In this document: positions 17,803 through 26,381 of the stretch, one piece after another
Numbering within the stretch: position 1 is the stretch's first letter
Layout: each line of letters starts with the position of its first letter
Assembly: GCF_029963765.1 (NCBI RefSeq)
Contig: NZ_JALBYU010000002.1
Span: 345,035-409,034 of the forward strand
DNA length: 64,000 nt
From: Pseudomonas sp. UYIF39
GTDB lineage: Bacteria > Pseudomonadota > Gammaproteobacteria > Pseudomonadales > Pseudomonadaceae
Direction: 5' to 3'
The notes under the pieces: model-generated
Database searches by the model: none
What the model was told of the DNA's origin: nothing
The model's input: only the letters and a program-made list of their open reading frames with translations
Made by a program: the position numbers and the translations under genes

Positions 17803-18252
17803 TCATTCTGCCGGTTCAACCAGCAAAATAGCCCCTTGCTGCCCGATCACCCGAACGCGGCTGCCCGCCGCGGCATCGGGCCCTCGGGCCATCCACACAC
17901 CGTCGGCGACCTTGATCTTGCCGCTGCCGTCGACAATCGCTGCATGTACCACAAAGGTTTTGCCGATCAGTTCCTGACCGCGCAGATTGAGATTCGGCTG
18001 ATCACTCATCCGCACCGCACTGCGCTGGCGTCTCCACCAGTACAGGGCGGTGGCGATCGAAAGCAGGCCGAACAGCAGGAACTGCAATTCCCAGGGCATG
18101 TCCGGCATTACAAAGGCCAGCACGCCAACGGCAGCGGCTGCCATGCCGATCCACAGTAAGTAGCCGCCCGCGCCGAACACTTCGAGAATCAGCAGCACCG
18201 TGCCAAATGCCAGCCAGTCCCAGAACGATAGATGCTGCAGGAATGCCCACAT
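17803..18252 (-). CDS. NfeD family membrane protein (149 aa)
   Basis: A short-type NfeD protein: two or three hydrophobic segments between about residues 12 and 75 (FGTVLLILEVFGAGGYLLWI, then FLLFGLLSIATALYWW) followed by a soluble OB-fold domain with LRGQELIGKTFVVHAAI and a VRVIGQQGAILLVEP end. NfeD proteins partner with SPFH/stomatin-type proteins in membrane microdomains, and the gene lies eight bases after just such a gene (18261-19181). This is the standard stomatin operon partner pair. There is no separate terminator between them. Confidence 0.9.
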   Translation of the reverse strand: MWAFLQHLSFWDWLAFGTVLLILEVFGAGGYLLWIGMAAAAVGVLAFVMPDMPWELQFLLFGLLSIATALYWWRRQRSAVRMSDQPNLNLRGQELIGKTFVVHAAIVDGSGKIKVADGVWMARGPDAAAGSRVRVIGQQGAILLVEPAE

Positions 18253-18260
18253 AACGTGCC

Positions 18261-19181
18261 TCAGGCTTTCTTGTTATCGAACGTGGCCTTGACGATTTCG
18301 CCGATGCCGCCGACTGCGCCGATCATCGAGCTGGCCTCGAGCGGCATCAGAATCACTTTACTGTTGTTGGCCGAGGCCAGTTTGCCCAGCGCATCGATGT
18401 ACTTTTGTGCAACGAAGTAATTGACCGCCTGCACGTTGCCGCCTGCGATGGCTTCGGACACCACTTTGGTGGCCTGGGCTTCGGCTTCGGCTTGACGTTC
18501 ACGGGCTTCGGCTTCGAGGAACGCAGCCTGACGACCCCCTTCGGCCTCCAGAATCTGCGCCTGCTTCTTGCCTTCGGCAGTCAGAATCGCCGCGGCACGC
18601 AGACCTTCGGCTTCAAGGATTTGCGCGCGCTTGATCCGCTCGGCTTTCATCTGCCCCGACATCGCAGCCATCAAGTCAGCCGGCGGGCTGATGTCCTTGA
18701 TCTCGATCCGGGTGATCTTGATGCCCCACGGCGCCGTGGCTTCGTCGACGGTGCGCAGCAGTTTTTCGTTGATCCCGTCACGCTGGCTGAGCATCGCATC
18801 CAGCTCCATGGAGCCGAGCACGGTACGAATGTTGGTTTGCAGCAGGTTGCGGATCGCGTGTTCGAGGTTGTTGACCTCATAGGCAGCCTGGGCGGTGTTG
18901 ACCACCTGGAAGAAGCACACGGCATCGATCTGCACCGTGGCGTTATCGGAGGTGATGACTTCCTGGGGCGGAATATCCAGCACGCTTTCCATCACGTTGA
19001 TCTTGCGACCGATGCGGTCCATTACCGGAATGATGATGTTGAGCCCGGGTTTGAGCGTGTTGGTGTAACGGCCAAAACGCTCGACCGTCCACCGGTAACC
19101 CTGAGGTACGACCTTGAAACCCATGAACAGAATGGCGACCACCAGGCCGACAAAAAGTAAAAGCACGCTTCCGATCTGCAT
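18261..19181 (-). CDS. SPFH/stomatin-like (paraslipin, QmcA-type) protein (306 aa)
   Basis: An inner-membrane stomatin homologue. One N-terminal hydrophobic helix (about residues 5-22) is followed by the SPFH domain: [22 protein letters not shown] (given in parts: [15 protein letters not shown] and [16 protein letters not shown]), then [17 protein letters not shown]. After about residue 180 comes an Ala/Glu/Arg-rich coiled coil (repeats of [10 protein letters not shown] and [14 protein letters not shown]) that drives oligomerisation. Proteins of this class scaffold membrane microdomains and modulate proteases. It is co-transcribed with the NfeD partner immediately downstream. Confidence 0.92.
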   Translation of the reverse strand: MQIGSVLLLFVGLVVAILFMGFKVVPQGYRWTVERFGRYTNTLKPGLNIIIPVMDRIGRKINVMESVLDIPPQEVITSDNATVQIDAVCFFQVVNTAQAAYEVNNLEHAIRNLLQTNIRTVLGSMELDAMLSQRDGINEKLLRTVDEATAPWGIKITRIEIKDISPPADLMAAMSGQMKAERIKRAQILEAEGLRAAAILTAEGKKQAQILEAEGGRQAAFLEAEARERQAEAEAQATKVVSEAIAGGNVQAVNYFVAQKYIDALGKLASANNSKVILMPLEASSMIGAVGGIGEIVKATFDNKKA

Positions 19182-19291
19182 AACGATTCCCTGTTAATCA
19201 ATGAAATTTTCGATCGCGCGAGTGTAGCGGCGTGGGTCGGGGATAAGAACAAGTTAGTCACCCTTGGCATCATCAGGAGACATAAAAGGTT

Positions 19292-21076
19292 TCATTTCTG
19301 CTCACTCTGCGGCGTCACCCGCAATACCTCCTCAATCGTCGTCAAACCAGCCGCCACTTTTTGCGCCCCTGACAACCGCAAACTGCGCATGCCTTCCTTG
19401 AAGGCCTGGTGCCGCACGGCCAGCAAATCGGTGTCGGGGTTGATCAGCGCTTTGACGCCGTCCGTCAGTTGCATGATTTCATAGACCCCGGCGCGGCCGC
19501 GGTAACCGGTATCGCGGCATTCCAGGCAACCAATGGCGCGATGTGCGTTGTTCGGCAACGGTGCCTGCCAAGGCCGGGTCAAGGTTTGCCAGTCTTCTTC
19601 ACCCAGGGTCAGCGGTGCCTTGCAATGCGGGCATAAGGTGCGGACCAGGCGCTGGGCCATGACGCCAAGTACCGTGGCTTTGATCAGGTAATGCGGCACG
19701 CCCAGTTCCAGCAAGCGGCTGATCGCGCTCGGCGCATCGTTGGTGTGCAGCGTCGACAGCACCAGGTGGCCCGTGAGCGCAGCCTGGATTGCCATTTCAG
19801 CGGTTTCCAGATCACGGATCTCACCGATCATGATGATGTCCGGATCCTGTCGCATCAGCGCGCGCACACCGGCGGCGAAAGTCAGGTCGATGTTGTGCTG
19901 GACCTGCATCTGGTTGAACGCCGGCTCGACCATTTCGATCGGGTCTTCGATGGTGCAGAGGTTGACCTCCGGCGTCGCCAGTTTTTTCAGGGTGGTGTAC
20001 AGCGTGGTGGTCTTGCCGGAGCCGGTCGGGCCGGTGACCAGGATGATGCCGTTGGGCTGGCTCGTCATGTCCTGCCAGCGGCGCAAGTCTTCGGCGGAGA
20101 AACCCAACTGATCGAAATCCTTGAGCAGTACCTCCGGGTCGAAGATCCGCATGACCATTTTTTCGCCGAATGCGGTAGGCAATGTCGACAGCCGCAGCTC
20201 GACTTCGCCACCGTCCGGGGTTTTGGTTTTCACCCGGCCGTCCTGGGGTTTGCGTTTTTCCGCGACGTTCATCCGCCCGAGGCTTTTCAGGCGGCTGACG
20301 ATGGCCATGGTCACTTGCGGCGGAAATTGATAGACGTTGTGCAGCACGCCGTCGATGCGAAAGCGCACCGTGCCTTGTTCGCGCCGGGGTTCGATGTGGA
20401 TGTCACTGGCGCGTTGCTGGAACGCGTACTGGAACAACCAGTCGACGATGTTGACGATGTGCGCGTCGTTGGCGTCCGGTTCCTGGTCGCTGGCGCCGAG
20501 GTTGAGCAGCTGCTCGAAGTTGCCCAGGGTGTTCATCTGCTGATCAGCGTTGGTCGCGCCGCTGACCGATTTGGCCAGGCGGAAAAACTCCACGCTGAAG
20601 CGCTGGATGTCCACCGGGTTGGCGACCACGCGCTTGATCGGCAGCTTCAGCACATGGGTCAGGTCGGCTTCCCAGCCGGTGACGTAGGGCTGGGCGCTGG
20701 CCACGGTGACGGCGTCGCGGTCGATAGACACCGCAAGAATCTTGTGACGCTGGGCGAAGGCGTAGGACATCAACGGCGTAATCGCCGCAACGTTGATTTT
20801 CAGCGGGTCGATACGCAGATAAGGCTGGCCGGCCTGCTGCGACAGCCACAGGGTCAGGCTTTCCAGGTCGAGGTGTTTGCCGGGACGGCTGAGGTCGTCC
20901 AGGTGTTGGCTGGCGATGAATTCCAGCGGGTGCATCTGGCCATTGGCAGCGTGACGGCGTCGGGCATTGAGCGCGTGTTCGGCCGAGTCCTGACTGATGA
21001 AACCTTGGGCGACCAATTCACGCAGCAAATCATTGAGATCCAGCCAGCGGTCCTGAATGGCAAGTTGAACGGACAT
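19292..21076 (-). CDS. GspE/PilB-family secretion ATPase, orphan (594 aa)
   Basis: A type II secretion/type IV pilus-type assembly ATPase. An N-terminal GSPII_E-N-like domain (about residues 20-165) precedes the ATPase core. Walker A is GPTGSGKTTT at residues 349-358, the Asp box includes CTIEDPIEMVEPAFNQMQV, the Walker B-like segment is QDPDIIMIGEIRDLETAEMA, and the His box is ALTGHLVLSTLHTNDA. A CPHC...CLEC pair forms the zinc motif of GspE enzymes. Length and motifs look intact. No other secretin, pseudopilin or GspF gene is in the window, so it is an orphan; its partner system cannot be named. Confidence 0.88.
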   Translation of the reverse strand: MSVQLAIQDRWLDLNDLLRELVAQGFISQDSAEHALNARRRHAANGQMHPLEFIASQHLDDLSRPGKHLDLESLTLWLSQQAGQPYLRIDPLKINVAAITPLMSYAFAQRHKILAVSIDRDAVTVASAQPYVTGWEADLTHVLKLPIKRVVANPVDIQRFSVEFFRLAKSVSGATNADQQMNTLGNFEQLLNLGASDQEPDANDAHIVNIVDWLFQYAFQQRASDIHIEPRREQGTVRFRIDGVLHNVYQFPPQVTMAIVSRLKSLGRMNVAEKRKPQDGRVKTKTPDGGEVELRLSTLPTAFGEKMVMRIFDPEVLLKDFDQLGFSAEDLRRWQDMTSQPNGIILVTGPTGSGKTTTLYTTLKKLATPEVNLCTIEDPIEMVEPAFNQMQVQHNIDLTFAAGVRALMRQDPDIIMIGEIRDLETAEMAIQAALTGHLVLSTLHTNDAPSAISRLLELGVPHYLIKATVLGVMAQRLVRTLCPHCKAPLTLGEEDWQTLTRPWQAPLPNNAHRAIGCLECRDTGYRGRAGVYEIMQLTDGVKALINPDTDLLAVRHQAFKEGMRSLRLSGAQKVAAGLTTIEEVLRVTPQSEQK

Positions 21077-21166
21077 GCGGGCTCCTCATGAACAACAGTT
21101 CGCAAAGGATAGTCGCGGAGCCGCAGACCGTTGGGCCACTACGCGACGAAGCCGTGTCGAGTTTTT

Positions 21167-21505
21167 TCAGCCCGCCGCCTGAGCCGGTTCATCCCATGCG
21201 CAATCAGCTGCTTGCAGCTCAACCGAACAGACGCTGATCAGGTTACGTAATTTTTCCGCGATCACTTGGGCGCGGTGCCAGCTCAGACCGTCTATCACGA
21301 TGTCGATCGACAACAGATCGTCCGTCCGCTGCACGTTGACCTGTTGCGGTGTCAGAAACTGCAAAGCGAACAGGTTGAGCGCCCGGCACAGCAGGTCCGG
21401 TTCGGCCTCGGCCAACAGTTGGTAATGAACACGGCAGTGGGCGTTGCTGACGTTCCAGACATCGGCGCGGGTGTGCGGGGTGTTCACGGCTTCTAGATGC
21501 GGCAT
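21167..21505 (-). CDS. ACT-like small protein of unknown function (112 aa)
   Basis: A short cytoplasmic protein with no signal peptide or membrane helix. Alternating hydrophobic strands (for example HCRVHYQLLAEAEPDLLCRAL and LLSIDIVIDGLSWHRAQVIA) suggest a ferredoxin-like or ACT-type beta-alpha-beta fold, an inference from pattern only. The ATG at 21505 has GGAGACCG upstream. It is divergent from an Lrp/AsnC-type regulator whose own ligand domain has the same general fold. I do not recognise a characterised homologue. Confidence 0.65.
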   Translation of the reverse strand: MPHLEAVNTPHTRADVWNVSNAHCRVHYQLLAEAEPDLLCRALNLFALQFLTPQQVNVQRTDDLLSIDIVIDGLSWHRAQVIAEKLRNLISVCSVELQAADCAWDEPAQAAG

Positions 21506-21631
21506 GGTCGGTCTCCAAAATCACTGGAGGAATTTTTACATGCGTTGCCGGGCATTTCTTATCTATGATTGGGCTTATTGGCAATTATTCGAATTGCTTG
21601 ATTCGGTAAGTTATCAATCAAAGGTTTTTTT

Positions 21632-22096
21632 ATGCATAGCGAGCTGGATGGCTACGACCGCAAGATTCTCGCGTTGCTGCAAGAGGACGCTTCGCTCTCC
21701 AGCGCGCAGATCGCCGAGCAGGTGGGGCTGTCGCAGTCGCCGTGCTGGCGACGGATACAGCGGATGAAGGAGGAGGGGATTATTCGGGGGCAGGTGACCT
21801 TGCTCGACCGGAAGAAAATCGGGCTTAACACGCAGATCTTCGCCGAAATCAAACTCAACGCTCACGGGCGTTCGAACTTCACCGAATTCACCGAGACGAT
21901 TCGCGGCTTTCCCGAAGTGCTGGAATGTTATGTGCTGATGGGGTCGGTGGATTTCTTGCTGCGGATTGTGACGGCGGACATCGAGGCGTATGAGCGCTTC
22001 TTCTTCGAGAAGCTGTCTATGGTGCCGGGGATTCAGGAGGTGAACTCGATCGTGGCGTTGTCGGAGATAAAGTCCACGACGAGTTTGCCGGTCTGA
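21632..22096 (+). CDS. Lrp/AsnC family transcriptional regulator (154 aa)
   Basis: A feast/famine regulator. The N-terminal AsnC-type helix-turn-helix reads LDGYDRKILALLQEDASLS then SAQIAEQVGLSQSPCWRRIQ (about residues 5-45), and the C-terminal RAM (ACT-like) domain includes GFPEVLECYVLMGSVDFLLR and MVPGIQEVNSIVAL. Such proteins sense amino acids and form octamers. Length is typical. Divergence from the small ACT-like gene over a 126-base interval suggests it may control that gene as well as itself; effector unknown. Confidence 0.92.
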   Translation: MHSELDGYDRKILALLQEDASLSSAQIAEQVGLSQSPCWRRIQRMKEEGIIRGQVTLLDRKKIGLNTQIFAEIKLNAHGRSNFTEFTETIRGFPEVLECYVLMGSVDFLLRIVTADIEAYERFFFEKLSMVPGIQEVNSIVALSEIKSTTSLPV

Positions 22097-22117
22097 GGTT
22101 TTGCGGTGAATGGGCTG

Positions 22118-22203
22118 GCCTCATCGCGAGCAAGCTCGCTCCCACAGGATTTCAGTGATCCCTGTGGGAGCGGGCTTGCTCCGGGCGGCGTTCCGACGAA
22201 GGC
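22118..22203. repeat. Paired REP elements (BIME-like)
   Basis: Two inverted GTGGGAGCG-type units face each other: one ends CATCGCGAGCAAGCTCGCTC and the other continues GGGCTTGCTCCGGGCGGCG. The first carries the CTCGCGAT tail and the second the GGCGTTCCGACGA tail, so it is a mixed pair. It lies between convergent genes. Confidence 0.82.
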
Positions 22204-22207
22204 GGTG

Positions 22208-23575
22208 TTACATACGCAGCAGCATCTTCCACGCACGATTCTGATACACCGCAATTGCCTGCTGCTTGCGCGCATCCAGCGACTCATCGGTGATCGGCTC
22301 GTTAGCCAATTGCGCCAACAGTTTCAGCTCACCGTACAAGCGATCCATTTCCGGGATGTCCAACACGCTGCGGGCGTGGTGCAGCCAGGCCTGGATGCGC
22401 TCGATGCGCGGCAGTTGCTCGGCCAGGTCTTCCGGCTGTTGCTGATAACGCTGTAGTTGCAGGGAAGTCGCTTCTTCACCCAGAAGGCGTGGCAACCAGC
22501 TGCCCAGTTGCGCAGCGCCCTGGCGATTGCCACGGACGTTGCGATCGGCAGCCCAGGTGCGGGCCAGCAACCAGCGCGAAGTGTTCAGCGAGAACAGGCC
22601 CCAACGCGGATCTTCCAGTTCTTCGAGGAACTGCTCCGGCGCGGCTTTGCGCACGTCTTCGTCGTCGACACCGGCTTGCACCAGTGGGCGCCAGTCTTCC
22701 AGCAAGGCATCCAGCGCGACGCGCAGATCGTGCGTCGACTGACGCGGCGCGGCTTGGCCCAGGCTGCTCAGCAGCGCGCGCAACTCAGCCAGGTTTTCGA
22801 CCCAATCCAGCAACAGGCGCCAGTGGCCGTTGAAGCGATACTGCTCGGCCAGACGCTGGCTGCTGCTCAGCAAGTGCCAGCTCAGCGCGGCGAAAGCGTC
22901 GTCCAGCGGGGTTTCAGCGGTGATCTGCGGCGCCGGCAGGCTCAACGAGTAGCTGTTGGCATCGTACAGGCGATAACCGCGCTCGGCCTTGCTGATGTCA
23001 CATGGCATCAGGGCCAGGGTCGCGGCCAGTTCGGCGGCCAGTTCCAGCAAAGCGGCCGGCTCGCCTTCGCGCAGTTCCAGTTCCAGTTCGCAGATTTCTT
23101 CTTTCTGTTTGCCCACGATCACGTGACCCAGATCCAGCGCGGCTTCGATCACCACTTTGGTCTTGCCACGGCCCCAGGCGATTTCCGCGCGTTCGCGGAC
23201 GAAATCGGTGGTGAAGATCGGCTTCAGGGTTTTCTTGTCCAGCTCGGCCAATTCTTCAGGCCAGCATTCGCCGTCGAGTTTCTTCACGTCGAGCTTGGCT
23301 TTGGGCAGGTTCCAGTCGTATTCGTTACGCTCGGACAAACCGGCGACGCTCTGGCCACGGGTCTTGAGGGTCTGAATCACTTCTTCGCCATCGCGGCGCA
23401 GGCGCAGGGCAACCTTGGCGCGGGCCAGGTCGCGCTCAGGCGTGTCGAAGTACTGGTTCATCAACTCACGGCGTTCCCAGCCACTTTTGTTGCGTTTTTT
23501 CAGGAGCGGGTGCTCGCGCAGGGCAGCGAGAGTTTCTCGGCTGACGCGGAGTTTGATTTCGGTTTCTTTCTGCAT
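22208..23575 (-). CDS. CYTH-CHAD inorganic triphosphatase family protein (455 aa)
   Basis: An N-terminal CYTH domain (residues 1-200) opens with the diagnostic ExExK motif at Glu4, Glu6 and Lys8 (MQKETEIKLRV), with further acidic/basic tunnel segments such as KTKVVIEAALDLG and EICELELELREGE. A C-terminal CHAD domain of helical bundles (about residues 225-440) carries conserved His/Arg, for example STHDLRVALDALLEDWRPL. The E. coli relative YgiF hydrolyses inorganic triphosphate; CHAD domains bind polyphosphate. Length is typical. It is divergent from argE and shares a 157-base promoter region with it. Confidence 0.9.
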   Translation of the reverse strand: MQKETEIKLRVSRETLAALREHPLLKKRNKSGWERRELMNQYFDTPERDLARAKVALRLRRDGEEVIQTLKTRGQSVAGLSERNEYDWNLPKAKLDVKKLDGECWPEELAELDKKTLKPIFTTDFVRERAEIAWGRGKTKVVIEAALDLGHVIVGKQKEEICELELELREGEPAALLELAAELAATLALMPCDISKAERGYRLYDANSYSLSLPAPQITAETPLDDAFAALSWHLLSSSQRLAEQYRFNGHWRLLLDWVENLAELRALLSSLGQAAPRQSTHDLRVALDALLEDWRPLVQAGVDDEDVRKAAPEQFLEELEDPRWGLFSLNTSRWLLARTWAADRNVRGNRQGAAQLGSWLPRLLGEEATSLQLQRYQQQPEDLAEQLPRIERIQAWLHHARSVLDIPEMDRLYGELKLLAQLANEPITDESLDARKQQAIAVYQNRAWKMLLRM

Positions 23576-23732
23576 GGCCGGAAAATCCAGGATCGGGAGC
23601 GCAGCCGGGGGGAATGTGTGGCTGCCAAGGTCGTGCAGTGTACAGGACTCACCCGTCCTACGCGCCGTGACGGTTTATTCCTGTCGCCAGATGGTTCTAT
23701 GATGGACTTCAACTCGGGAGTTGGAGTCAGCG

Positions 23733-24890
23733 ATGCCTTTGCCATCCATGAAAGATCAGTTCGCTGCGCTGATCGCCGCACCGTCCGTCAGCTGTACGCA
23801 GGCCAGCCTCGATCAAAGCAACCGTCCGGTGATCGATTTGCTGGCGACGTGGCTCGGCGATCTGGGTTTTACCTGCGACATCCAGCAGGTCAGCCCCGGC
23901 AAATTCAATCTGCTGGCCAGTTTCGGTTCCGGTCCCGGAGGCCTGGTGCTGGCCGGTCACAGTGACACGGTGCCGTTCGATGGCGCGCTGTGGCAGACCG
24001 ATCCGCTGAAACTGACCGAAGTTGACGGCCGCTGGGTCGGGCTGGGCAGCTGCGACATGAAGGGCTTTTTCGCGCTGGCCATCGAAGCCGTCATACCGCT
24101 GCTCGATCAGCCGTTCAAGCAACCGCTGCTGATCCTCGCCACCTGCGATGAAGAAAGCTCGATGTCCGGTGCTCGTGCCTTGGCCGCAGCCGGGCGTCCG
24201 CTGGGGCGTGCGGCGGTGATCGGCGAGCCGACCGGGCTCAAGCCGATCCGCATGCACAAAGGCATCATGATGGAGCGCATCGACATCCTCGGTCAGAGCG
24301 GCCACTCCTCGGATCCACGCCTCGGCCACAGCGCCCTCGAAGCCATGCACGACGCCATCGGTGAACTGCGCGGTTTGCGCCTGGCGTGGCAGCGTCAGTT
24401 CCGTAATCCACAGTTCAGCGTGCCGACGCCGACCCTGAATTTCGGCTGCATCCATGGCGGCGATAACCCCAACCGCATTTGCGGCCAGTGTTCGCTGGAA
24501 TTTGATCTGCGCCCGTTGCCGGGCATGGACCCCAATGCCCTGCGCGCGGAGATTCTGCAGAAGCTCAAGCCGATTGCCGAGTGGCATCAGGTGAAGATCG
24601 ATTACGCGCCGCTGTTCCCCGCAGTGCCGCCCTTCGAGCAGGCCGAGGATGCAGAATTGGTCCGGGTCGCGGAAAAGCTCACCGGCCATCGTGCCGAAGC
24701 AGTGGCGTTCGGCACCGAAGCGCCTTATCTTCAGCGTCTTGGCTGCGAAACCCTGGTGCTCGGCCCTGGCGACATCGCCTGTGCGCACCAACCGGGGGAA
24801 TACCTCGAAATGTCACGTTTGCAGCCTACGGTGCATCTATTACGTCAACTGATTGAACATTACTGCCTGACACCGGCGCCACTCGTATAA
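23733..24890 (+). CDS. argE: Acetylornithine deacetylase (385 aa)
   Basis: An M20-family zinc hydrolase that removes the acetyl group from N-acetylornithine in arginine synthesis. Metal motifs: LVLAGHSDTVPFD (His), LGSCDMKGFFAL (Asp), ATCDEESSMSGAR (Glu-Glu) and AFGTEAPYLQRLG; the dimerisation lid domain lies between about residues 178 and 290. I chose ATG 23733 because GGAG lies seven bases upstream; a TTG four codons earlier is possible. It lies 135 bases before argA on the same strand, which fits shared arginine metabolism, although ArgJ often makes ArgE optional in Pseudomonas. Confidence 0.93.
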   Translation: MPLPSMKDQFAALIAAPSVSCTQASLDQSNRPVIDLLATWLGDLGFTCDIQQVSPGKFNLLASFGSGPGGLVLAGHSDTVPFDGALWQTDPLKLTEVDGRWVGLGSCDMKGFFALAIEAVIPLLDQPFKQPLLILATCDEESSMSGARALAAAGRPLGRAAVIGEPTGLKPIRMHKGIMMERIDILGQSGHSSDPRLGHSALEAMHDAIGELRGLRLAWQRQFRNPQFSVPTPTLNFGCIHGGDNPNRICGQCSLEFDLRPLPGMDPNALRAEILQKLKPIAEWHQVKIDYAPLFPAVPPFEQAEDAELVRVAEKLTGHRAEAVAFGTEAPYLQRLGCETLVLGPGDIACAHQPGEYLEMSRLQPTVHLLRQLIEHYCLTPAPLV

Positions 24891-24916
24891 ATCGCCCGTG
24901 TCCAAACCCGTATTCA

Positions 24917-24958
24917 TGAGGAGAGCGCGCGTGTCGCCAAGCCTGTTCCGACGATAAC
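24917..24958 (+). CDS. Possible arginine-rich leader peptide upstream of argA (13 aa)
   Basis: A mini-ORF reads MRRARVSPSLFRR then stop, five arginines in thirteen codons, ending in tandem CGA codons. A second possible start is the GTG at 24932, preceded by GAGGAGAG, giving an eight-residue peptide ending in Arg-Arg. It lies 68 bases before argA. The composition suggests an attenuation leader, but no clear terminator/antiterminator pair is visible in 24959-25025, so it may be chance. Confidence 0.25.
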
Positions 24959-25025
24959 CATCAGCCCGCTGTGCGTTTTCTGTTTCGCCCATTTTTTGGC
25001 TGCTATTTATTACAGGCCCAGGTTC

Positions 25026-26324
25026 ATGCCCGAATACGTTAATTGGCTTCGTCACGCTTCGCCTTACATCAACGCCCACCGTGATTGCACCTTCGTCGTC
25101 ATGCTGCCCGGTGACGGCGTGGAGCACCCGAACTTCGGCAATATCGTCCACGACCTGGTGCTGTTGCACAGCTTGGGCGTGCGACTGGTGCTGGTTCACG
25201 GTTCCCGTCCGCAAATTGAAACCCGCCTGGCCGCGCGCGGCCTGACCCCGCATTACCACCACGGCATGCGCATCACTGATGCCGCAACGCTGGAGTGTGT
25301 GATCGATGCGGTTGGCCAGTTGCGTATCGCCATCGAAGCGCGGCTGTCCATGGACATGGCTTCGTCGCCGATGCAGGGCTCGCGTCTGCGGGTGGCCAGC
25401 GGCAATCTGGTGACCGCACGGCCGATCGGCGTGCTTGAAGGCGTCGACTATCACCACACCGGCGAAGTGCGTCGGGTCGACCGCAAGGGCATCAATCGCC
25501 TGCTGGATGAGCGCTCCATAGTGCTGTTGTCGCCACTGGGTTACTCGCCGACCGGTGAGATTTTCAACCTCGCCTGCGAAGACGTCGCCACCCGCGCGGC
25601 CATCGATCTGGGGGCGGACAAGCTGCTGTTGTTCGGCGCCGACCTGGGTCTGATCGATGAAAACGGTCGCCTGGTTCGCGAATTGCGTCCGCAGCAAGTG
25701 CCGGCGCATCTGCAGCGGTTGGGCAGCAACTATCAGGCCGAGCTGCTGGATGCGGCCGCTGAAGCCTGTCGCGGCGGTGTCGCCCGCAGCCATATCGTCA
25801 GTTATGTCGAAAACGGCGCATTGCTTACCGAACTGTTCACCCGCGATGGCGGCGGTACGCTGGTGGCCCAGGAGCAATTCGAGGTGGTGCGCGAAGCGGC
25901 CATCGAAGACGTCGGCGGTTTGCTGGACTTGATCAGTCCGCTGGAAGAGCAGGGCATTCTGGTGCGGCGTTCCCGCGAGGTGCTTGAGCGTGAGATCGAG
26001 CAGTTCAGTGTGGTCGAGCGCGAAGGCATGATCATCGCGTGTGCGGCGCTGTATCAGATTGCTGATTCGGATGCGGGGGAGTTGGCGTGTCTGGCGGTGA
26101 ACCCGGAGTATCGCCATGGCGGTCGTGGTGATGAACTGCTGGAGCGCATCGAAACCCGCGCCCGGGCGCAGGGGCTGAAAACCTTGTTCGTACTGACGAC
26201 CCGGACCGCTCACTGGTTTCGCGAGCGTGGATTTGTGCCAAGCAGCGTAGAGCGTCTGCCATCAGCGCGGGCGTCGCTGTACAACTATCAGCGTAATTCG
26301 AAGATCTTCGAAAAAACCCTCTGA
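25026..26324 (+). CDS. argA: Amino-acid N-acetyltransferase, ArgA type (432 aa)
   Basis: Bifunctional-architecture N-acetylglutamate synthase: an N-terminal amino-acid kinase-like domain that binds arginine (about residues 1-285, with GVRLVLVHGSRPQIETRLAARG, stated here as two parts GVRLVLVHGS and RPQIETRL) and a C-terminal GNAT domain (about 290-432) with YRHGGRGDELLERIE. It catalyses acetyl-CoA plus glutamate to N-acetylglutamate, the first step of arginine synthesis. ATG 25026 gives 432 residues, the usual Pseudomonas length; AGG lies just upstream. The upstream mini-ORF rich in Arg codons is noted separately. Confidence 0.94.
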   Translation: MPEYVNWLRHASPYINAHRDCTFVVMLPGDGVEHPNFGNIVHDLVLLHSLGVRLVLVHGSRPQIETRLAARGLTPHYHHGMRITDAATLECVIDAVGQLRIAIEARLSMDMASSPMQGSRLRVASGNLVTARPIGVLEGVDYHHTGEVRRVDRKGINRLLDERSIVLLSPLGYSPTGEIFNLACEDVATRAAIDLGADKLLLFGADLGLIDENGRLVRELRPQQVPAHLQRLGSNYQAELLDAAAEACRGGVARSHIVSYVENGALLTELFTRDGGGTLVAQEQFEVVREAAIEDVGGLLDLISPLEEQGILVRRSREVLEREIEQFSVVEREGMIIACAALYQIADSDAGELACLAVNPEYRHGGRGDELLERIETRARAQGLKTLFVLTTRTAHWFRERGFVPSSVERLPSARASLYNYQRNSKIFEKTL

Positions 26325-26327
26325 CCT

Positions 26328-26380
26328 GATCGTTCCACGCTCTGCGTTTGATCGTTGCCACGCAGAGCGTGGCAACGATC
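26328..26380. repeat. Nested palindromic repeat, family C
   Basis: Three copies of a GATCGTTGCCACG-type arm: one direct (26328-26346, one base shorter), one at 26350-26362, and its inverse at 26368-26380. The last two form a perfect 13-bp stem with a five-base loop. It sits between argA and a pseudogene. Confidence 0.8.
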
Positions 26381-26381
26381 A

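Noticed and set aside
19691..21091. 466-codon frame opposite the GspE-like ATPase
   Set aside because: Shadow frame; the minus strand has Walker and zinc motifs and the plus-strand translation has none.
22457..23965. 502-codon frame opposite the CYTH-CHAD gene and crossing into argE
   Set aside because: Composition is a shadow pattern and it overlaps two well-supported genes.
24840..26213. 457-codon frame opposite argA
   Set aside because: Shadow of a motif-complete argA; no start context.
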